From contig JAVVHH010000032.1 in the NCBI GenBank assembly GCA_032249615.1, positions 1 through 29,858 on the forward strand: a DNA stretch of 29,858 nt, read 5' to 3'. Within the stretch, counting starts at the first letter, position 1. Each line of letters begins with the position of its first letter. Under the pieces are notes generated by a model. The model saw only the letters and a list, made by a program, of their open reading frames with translations, was not told where the DNA came from and did not search any database. The position numbers were made by a program, and so were the translations under genes. Below, one piece after another: positions 25,080 to 29,858 of the stretch. Source of the stretch: JAVVHH01 sp032249615 (GTDB taxonomy: Bacteria; Pseudomonadota; Alphaproteobacteria; Acetobacterales; Acetobacteraceae).

Positions 25080-25155
25080 TTGAATTAGCGTCCAGTGCTA
25101 TTAAGGTATATAGCCATAAGCCTTAACAGGGGCGGGGCTAGATAAAGGATCGGGT
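25080..25155 (+). promoter_or_regulatory. Candidate promoter and operator for the fic gene
   Basis: This AT-rich stretch sits in GC-rich surroundings. TATATA (25107-25112) is a candidate -10, with TTAGCG or TTGAAT upstream as weak -35 candidates. TTAAGG (25101-25106) and CCTTAA (25121-25126) form an inverted repeat around it, positioned to block transcription if a repressor binds. The site AAAGGA (25145-25150) precedes the GTG start of fic. Confidence 0.4.
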
Positions 25156-26331
25156 GTGACGGACGGGCAGAATCAAAGGCTCGGCGCCTATGTCGAGACG
25201 AGTGCCGCAGGCGAGCGCGTGCGCGCCTATGTGCCCGCCCCGCTGCCGCCAAAGCCGGCGCTCGAGCTTGGGCGGTTCATGCGCGTCTACGAACGCGCCA
25301 TCGCCGCGGTCGGGCGCCTCGATGGCGTGACGACGATCCTACCCTCGACGCCCTTGTTTCTCTGCATGTACGTCCGCAAGGAAGCCCTCCTGTCCTCGCA
25401 GATCGAGGGCACGCAATCCTCGCTGTCGGACCTCCTGCTGTTCGAAAATCACGAAGCGCCGACGGTCGAACTCGACGACGTGACCGAGGTGTCCAACTAC
25501 GTAGCAGCGATCGAGCACGGCGTCTCCCGGATGCGGGGCGGATTCCCCCTGTCGCTGCGGCTGATCCGCGAAATGCACGCCATCCTGCTCAAGTCCGGAC
25601 GGGGCGCCGCGAAGCAACCGGGCGAGTTCCGTCGCTCGCAGAACTGGATCGGCGGAACCCGACCCGGCAACGCTCTGTTCGTGCCGCCGCCGCCGAACCG
25701 GCTGGACGAACGCCTGGATGCGCTGGAGCGCTTCTTACACAGCGAGGATCCGGCATTGCCCCCGCTCATCCGGGCGGGCCTGGCCCACGTCCAGTTCAAG
25801 ACGATCCATCCCTTTCTCGACGGCAACGGGCGCCTGGGTCGGCTGCTCATCACGCTGATCATGTGTGAGGCGGGGTTGCTGCGCGAGCCGATCCTCTATC
25901 TCAGCCTGTTCCTGAAATCCCGGCGCGACGACTATTACCGGCTCCTGCAGGAGGTCCGGCAGGCCGGGACGTGGGAGACCTGGATGGAGTTCTTCCTGAC
26001 CGGCGTTGCGGAGACCGCCGAGCAAGCCGCGGCGACGGCGCGCGATCTGATCGCCATGTTCGACGCCCATCGACAGAAGATTGCCCGCCTCGGCCGCGCC
26101 GCCGCGTCAGCGCTTCGGGTCCATGAACTGATGCAGGCCAGCCCGATCGTCACTATCCAGACGGTTTCAGAAAAGCTCGGCGTCTCCTTTCCCACCGCCG
26201 GGATCGCGCTGAATAATTTGATCAAGGTCGATATCGTGCGCGAGACCACTGGACGGCAACGCGGCCGGATTTACGCCTACGCGGACTATCTTGCCTTGCT
26301 CGATCAAGGGACCGATCCGCTACCAAGGTAA
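25156..26331 (+). CDS. Fic family protein (AMPylator with N-terminal inhibitory motif and C-terminal winged helix)
   Basis: The start is GTG at 25156, after AAAGGA; 391 residues. The N-terminal Fic_N-type region contains SSQIEG at 80-85, which fits the inhibitory (S/T)xxxE(G/N) motif. The Fic core motif HPFLDGNGRLGR (218-229) is complete, with catalytic His218 and the phosphate-binding GNGR. The last about 80 residues (VHELMQASPIVTIQTVSEKLGVS and on, in parts VHELMQASP, TVSEKLGVSFPTAG) are a winged-helix domain common in this subgroup, perhaps for DNA binding or autoregulation. Such proteins transfer AMP to a target protein; the target is unknown. It lies inside the presumed element, between the integrase remnant and the convergent hipA-type gene, and looks intact. 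Confidence 0.93.
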   Translation: MTDGQNQRLGAYVETSAAGERVRAYVPAPLPPKPALELGRFMRVYERAIAAVGRLDGVTTILPSTPLFLCMYVRKEALLSSQIEGTQSSLSDLLLFENHEAPTVELDDVTEVSNYVAAIEHGVSRMRGGFPLSLRLIREMHAILLKSGRGAAKQPGEFRRSQNWIGGTRPGNALFVPPPPNRLDERLDALERFLHSEDPALPPLIRAGLAHVQFKTIHPFLDGNGRLGRLLITLIMCEAGLLREPILYLSLFLKSRRDDYYRLLQEVRQAGTWETWMEFFLTGVAETAEQAAATARDLIAMFDAHRQKIARLGRAAASALRVHELMQASPIVTIQTVSEKLGVSFPTAGIALNNLIKVDIVRETTGRQRGRIYAYADYLALLDQGTDPLPR

Positions 26332-26550
26332 AGTTGCCAAGACGGCTCTCGGTTGAAGGCGCTGGGCCTTCAGCGCGCCTGGTGCAGGGGCAAGACCATG
26401 TTCTTTTTTGGGTTCATGGAGGAATTCACTTCGGCGTTTTAAAAATCGGGCGGATGTCCAGCCACGCGTCACCTCTCCGGATCGAGGGTAATGAACACTG
26501 GCGCAGTGACTGTCGGAGGTCGGGTGTTGCGGTCGCCATTTTCAGCACGA

Positions 26551-28407
26551 TCACTCAGACCGGCGTTTCGTGGAAAGAGACACGCAACGTGCGGCTGCGA
26601 TGGCCTGAACCTTATCGCGCACGGTCTTGGCGCTATCGAACTCACCGGCGAAAGCGGGGAGCTGAAGCGTCAGAAGGCGATCAGTGACGCGCGTTGCGAG
26701 GGCGTCGAGTCCGGCTTCAGCATCATCGACCCTAAGACCGATTGTGCGCGCCAAGGCGAGAAAATCCTGGCGCGTCAGACGATCATCCTTGCCGTTCAGT
26801 TTCAGGGCCGTTCGATCGCCGGCAAGGCCTGCGAAAACCCGCGTGGTCACGGCATCGTAGAGGGGCGCAAAACGGACGGAAGTGAACGTTTTGGCCCCCG
26901 CTTCGGCCGTCTTGAGGACGGCGAGATTCTTCAGGTGCATATCGCCATCGGCGATCAACCAGGCGAACACCGCGCGTCGGAACAGGATGTTGAGGTCCGA
27001 GGCCGGATCAGTGGACAGCGGGCGCAAGGCGCGCGCCACCCTCTCGATCGTTCCATCGTATTTCGCCGATGTCGGAAGATCTAAGATGGAGCAGAAATCC
27101 TCCATCGCGAGCCGGCGCTGATCGTCCGGTCCCCGCCTGATGTCGAACCGTTCGACGACCAGGGCCGGCGGCATGCCGTCCGGCATCGCAATCAACGCGG
27201 CGTCTGGCGTCTCGAAGCCTGCGGCGCGCCCGAGTTCGAGGCATAGCCACTCGACCATTGGCAGCAGGTCGAAGCCCGCAGCGCCCGCCGGCTTCAAGAT
27301 GTGGGTGAAGGGCTGGTCGATCCCCGGGACCAGGGCGCCGTCCTCGGTCAGGCTCATCGGCGCCTTGATCTGGACCCCGGACAAGCGCGGTGTTTCGGCG
27401 CGAGAAAAGATGCGCGCCAGATTCTGCTCGAAGGTCTCTTCGATTTCGCCGCGTCGGGGGCCGGCATAGACCCCTGTGAAGCGACCGCCGGCGGCAAAGC
27501 TGGCGAGTGGGGTCGACAGCACGTCGGGCGGCAGCGCCGCCCGCTGATCGCGGTCTTCGACGATGGCGATGTTCGACATGTAGCGTCGACCATTTCGCAG
27601 AGCGTCGCGCTCGTCGCGTTCATGCAGGACCTGGGCGAGCCAGCCCTCGGGCAGCAGTGATTCGATGAAGGCCGGCAATTTGCCAGGAATCGTCTCGCGG
27701 ATGAGCGCCGGACCGGAGCGCCGCTCGGGTTTCCAACGCCATTCGAAGCCGTCATGGGTCAACCGACCGACCAGATCGCCGTGCCAGGCGACCAAAAGAT
27801 TGAGCGCGGCCTTGTTCACGGGCGCCGCGCCGCCGGGTTTGGCGAGGAGAAAGCGTTCGGCGCCCTCGCCCTCCCGATACCATTCGTTCTCGCGGGCAAG
27901 TGCCCACACCGCATCAGCCGCCGCCTGGGGCGTGCCGTGTTCCGCCACCAGCCGCGCGGCCATTTGCGCGCGCATCTCGGCGGTGATGGCGCTGGCGTGC
28001 TCGCTCCTTAGCCGAAAGGCTTCGAGGAAGCGCTGTCGTGGCGACGACGCGGCCATGCGCAGTTCTCCGAGATCATCGCCAATGACGGCGATCGCCGTCG
28101 AGGGGTGGCTCGGCGCTTCGTTTTGGATGATCTCCAGGGTCCGCAACCTTGTGCGCTGGTTGCGACGGCCACTGATGAAGAGGCGGCCATCCGGGCTGGG
28201 CGCGAGCAGGACCGCGCTGGCGGATGATAAGTAGGCGTTTGGGTAGAGGTAATGCGCGATGCGGACGGCGTGGCTCAGGATAGCCATCTCTGTGGCGCCG
28301 TCGTGATCCGCATAGACGCCGCGAACGAGCGAGATTAACTCGCCGCTTTGGGCGCGCTGGTATGCTCGTTTGGCGTCTATCGTCTCTCCGACCAAGTGGA
28401 TCGCCAT
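26551..28407 (-). CDS. HipA-type kinase toxin with N-terminal AbiEi-like domain
   Basis: With the ATG at 28405-28407 the protein has 618 residues; an ATG at 28420-28422 lies within an operator palindrome and is less likely. Residues 1 to about 110 (AYQRAQSGELISLVRGVYAD, LSSASAVLLAPSPDGRLFISG) resemble the AbiEi-type winged-helix antitoxin domain. The rest is HipA-like: LPEGWL, RYMSNIAI, LSGVQIKAPMSL (about 342-353), THILKPA, ERFDI, catalytic loop ADGDMHLKN (D489) and metal-site PLYD (515-518). HipA kinases phosphorylate translation targets such as tRNA synthetases. No hipB gene is adjacent, so the built-in DNA-binding-like domain may do its job; that is inference. The frame is intact, unlike the flanking integrase and helicase. 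Confidence 0.88.
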   Translation of the reverse strand: MAIHLVGETIDAKRAYQRAQSGELISLVRGVYADHDGATEMAILSHAVRIAHYLYPNAYLSSASAVLLAPSPDGRLFISGRRNQRTRLRTLEIIQNEAPSHPSTAIAVIGDDLGELRMAASSPRQRFLEAFRLRSEHASAITAEMRAQMAARLVAEHGTPQAAADAVWALARENEWYREGEGAERFLLAKPGGAAPVNKAALNLLVAWHGDLVGRLTHDGFEWRWKPERRSGPALIRETIPGKLPAFIESLLPEGWLAQVLHERDERDALRNGRRYMSNIAIVEDRDQRAALPPDVLSTPLASFAAGGRFTGVYAGPRRGEIEETFEQNLARIFSRAETPRLSGVQIKAPMSLTEDGALVPGIDQPFTHILKPAGAAGFDLLPMVEWLCLELGRAAGFETPDAALIAMPDGMPPALVVERFDIRRGPDDQRRLAMEDFCSILDLPTSAKYDGTIERVARALRPLSTDPASDLNILFRRAVFAWLIADGDMHLKNLAVLKTAEAGAKTFTSVRFAPLYDAVTTRVFAGLAGDRTALKLNGKDDRLTRQDFLALARTIGLRVDDAEAGLDALATRVTDRLLTLQLPAFAGEFDSAKTVRDKVQAIAAARCVSLSTKRRSE

Positions 28408-29858
28408 TGGATTAGCCCGCATCTCAGATGCGCGACAATCCCATACTCGACGCTGGGAAGCAAGAGTTTTATCGCATCTGAAATGCGCGATAATCCATCG
28501 CTGACTTGCCGCCCTTGGACGACGCAGCCGGCGTGTCCTTGTTCGAACGAGGCCCGCAGAGTGTCTGGCCGACCAATGGCGCGTTTCTTGACGGAAAGCC
28601 CTCCATACCGATCTCCCCAAAGTGGACGGCGTCGCCGTGCGACGATGCCACTTGGCGAATGAGTTGCACCGGCACCAGGTGCGGTTCGCGCATGAGGCCA
28701 GCCACGGGGGACAGCGGATTTGGCCTGGGCGTTCAGCGTGCCGGTATCGCCTGTAACGTTGGTCGCCTTCAGGGCCGCGTCGAGATTGTTATGAATGATG
28801 CTGAAGGCGCCGGCATAGGAATCGTAAATGCGGATTTGTTCATCGGTGAGCTGGTGCTCAACCATGTCATATTCGACGCCCTCGTAGCTGAGCGACCGTG
28901 CCGCATATAGGCCGAGCGCCCGCAGATCGCGTGCCAGCACCTCCATGGCGGCAACACCGCCCGCCTCAATCGCCTCGACGAACTCGGCGCGGGTGGCGAA
29001 CGGGAAATCCTCGCCGCTCCACAGGCCGAGCCGCTGGGCATAGGCGAGATTGTGAACCGTGGTGGCACCGGTCGCGGACACATAGACGATGCGGGCATTC
29101 GGTAGCGCGTGTTGCAGGCGCAGGCCGGCGCGGCCCTGCTGCGAGGCGGCCTGATCGCCGCGCTCGCTTTTGTTGCCAGCGGCGTTCTGCATGGCATGGC
29201 TTTCGTCGAAGATGATGACGCCGTCGAAATCGGCGCCCAACCAATTGACGATCTGCCGCACGCGCGAAACCTTGGCGTCGCGCCCATCGGTGCGCAGAGT
29301 GGCGTAGGTCGTAAATAGGATGCCTTGATCGAGACGGATCGGAGTGCCCTGGTGAAAGCGCGACAGTGGCGTGACCAGCAGTCGTTCCTGGCCGAGCGCA
29401 GACCAGTCGCGCTGCGCGTCCTCGATCAGCTTGTCGGATTTGGACACCCAGACGGCGCGGCGGCGGCCCTTCAGCCAGTTGTCGAGCAGGATGCCGGCAA
29501 CCTGGCGGCCTTTGCCGGCCCCGGTGCCGTCACCGAGAAACCAGCCTCGGCGGAAGCGAACCGCATTCTCCGCGTCATCGGGCGCAGCCGAACGATGTCG
29601 AAGGTCTCATCGACCTTCCACGATCCGGCCAGGTGACCGGAATGGGCCTCGCCGGCGCAGATGACGCTCTCAAGCTGTGCATCGGAGAGCAATCCGTCCG
29701 AAATGACTGCGGTCCATCCGAAGGCAGGCATGGCTGGTGCGGTCGGTGCGCCGGCGGTGCCGACGCCCTCGAGCACCACGCGGACAAGGCTTGCCGGGTC
29801 ATCCTGGACGACGGAGGGGCCGTGGGCGAGCGAGGGGAACAGTCTGGACACGCCCTCG
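28377..29858 (-). pseudogene. Strawberry-notch-like NTPase/helicase fragment, frameshifted and truncated
   Basis: Reading from the right edge on the minus strand, one frame carries SRLFPSLAHGPSVVQDD, HSGHLAGSWKVDETFDIVRLRP and then breaks at about 29580. A second frame continues DDAENAVRFRRGWFLGD with Walker A GDGTGAGKG, KSDKLIEDAQRDW, Walker B-like IIFDESHAMQN and motif III VYVSATGATT. One missing G in the CCCGAT at 29577-29582 accounts for the break. Homology ends around NAQAKSA (28713). After that the frame reads unrelated residues to a stop at 28377 and runs into the hipA start. Full-length proteins of this family are much longer and occur on conjugative plasmids and integrative elements. 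Here both 5' and 3' parts are lost or outside the window; it is probably non-functional. Confidence 0.82.
28418..28493 (-). promoter_or_regulatory. Paired palindromic operators upstream of the hipA-type gene
   Basis: A perfect palindrome CGCATCT-C-AGATGCG lies at 28418-28432. A related one, CGCAT(CTGAA)ATGCG, lies at 28473-28487 and is extended by TTATCGC (28469-28475) and GCGATAA (28487-28493). Each is part of a 24-base direct repeat differing at three positions, and the repeats start 55 bp apart, about five helical turns. They sit just upstream of the hipA start at 28407. This is the layout of autoregulated toxin-antitoxin operators. Confidence 0.6.

Noticed and set aside
26340..26400. GAAGG/CCTTC stem between the fic and hipA genes as a terminator
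   Set aside because: The stem is short and no T-tract follows directly on either strand.
28469..28705. 78-codon minus-strand frame between the helicase remnant and hipA
   Set aside because: There is no ribosome-binding site and no recognised family; it may be a fragment of an unrelated gene, so it is not listed as a gene.
28506..28910. 134-codon plus-strand frame
   Set aside because: Antisense to the helicase remnant and without recognisable features.

Overview
The window is GC-rich and densely coded. Short ATGA/GTGA overlaps between genes, twin-arginine-type leaders on exported binding proteins and the range of protein families suggest an alphaproteobacterium, plausibly of the Rhodospirillales/Acetobacterales type. 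That assignment is inferred from protein flavour only. No rRNA, CRISPR array or intact tRNA gene is visible.

Left part (1-6431). A partial minus-strand gene, open at the window edge, encodes a secreted or surface protein with Ig-like and DUF4082 domains. Facing away from it, after a structured intergenic region, is a tight plus-strand operon. It encodes a DUF3034 outer-membrane-type protein, an exported truncated haemoglobin, an exported cupredoxin, and a membrane-bound HAMP-PAS-GGDEF-EAL cyclic-di-GMP protein. This reads as an envelope haem/copper module coupled to c-di-GMP signalling. A small conserved-looking hypothetical gene follows, then an exported alpha/beta hydrolase gene broken by a third copy of a 5-bp tandem repeat.

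Middle part (6598-23456). This is a long catabolic and transport region. A complete sugar/polyol-type ABC transporter (binding protein, two permeases, ATPase) is translationally coupled to an orphan molybdenum hydroxylase large subunit. Then come a DJ-1/PfpI protein, a class III (GSA-type) aminotransferase, an orphan family 5 binding protein, an S9 peptidase, and a coupled group: a DadA-like FAD oxidoreductase, a polar amino acid-type binding protein and permease without an ATPase, an SDR with a substituted catalytic tyrosine, a 41-codon ORF with ATGA overlaps at both ends, and a kynurenine-formamidase-like cyclase. Together these look like uptake and oxidation/deamination of amino acids, peptides or N-heterocycles. 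The substrates cannot be read from sequence.

Right part (23828-29858). A 46-nt 3' fragment of a tRNA-Gly(GCC) gene, broken at the anticodon loop, marks the likely attachment site of an integrated element. Inside it are a twice-frameshifted, N-terminally truncated tyrosine integrase, a Fic protein, a HipA-type kinase with an AbiEi-like N-terminal domain preceded by paired palindromic operators, and a frameshifted, C-terminally truncated strawberry-notch-like helicase. The element looks immobilised and decaying, with its toxin-like genes still open. Its other end lies outside the window.
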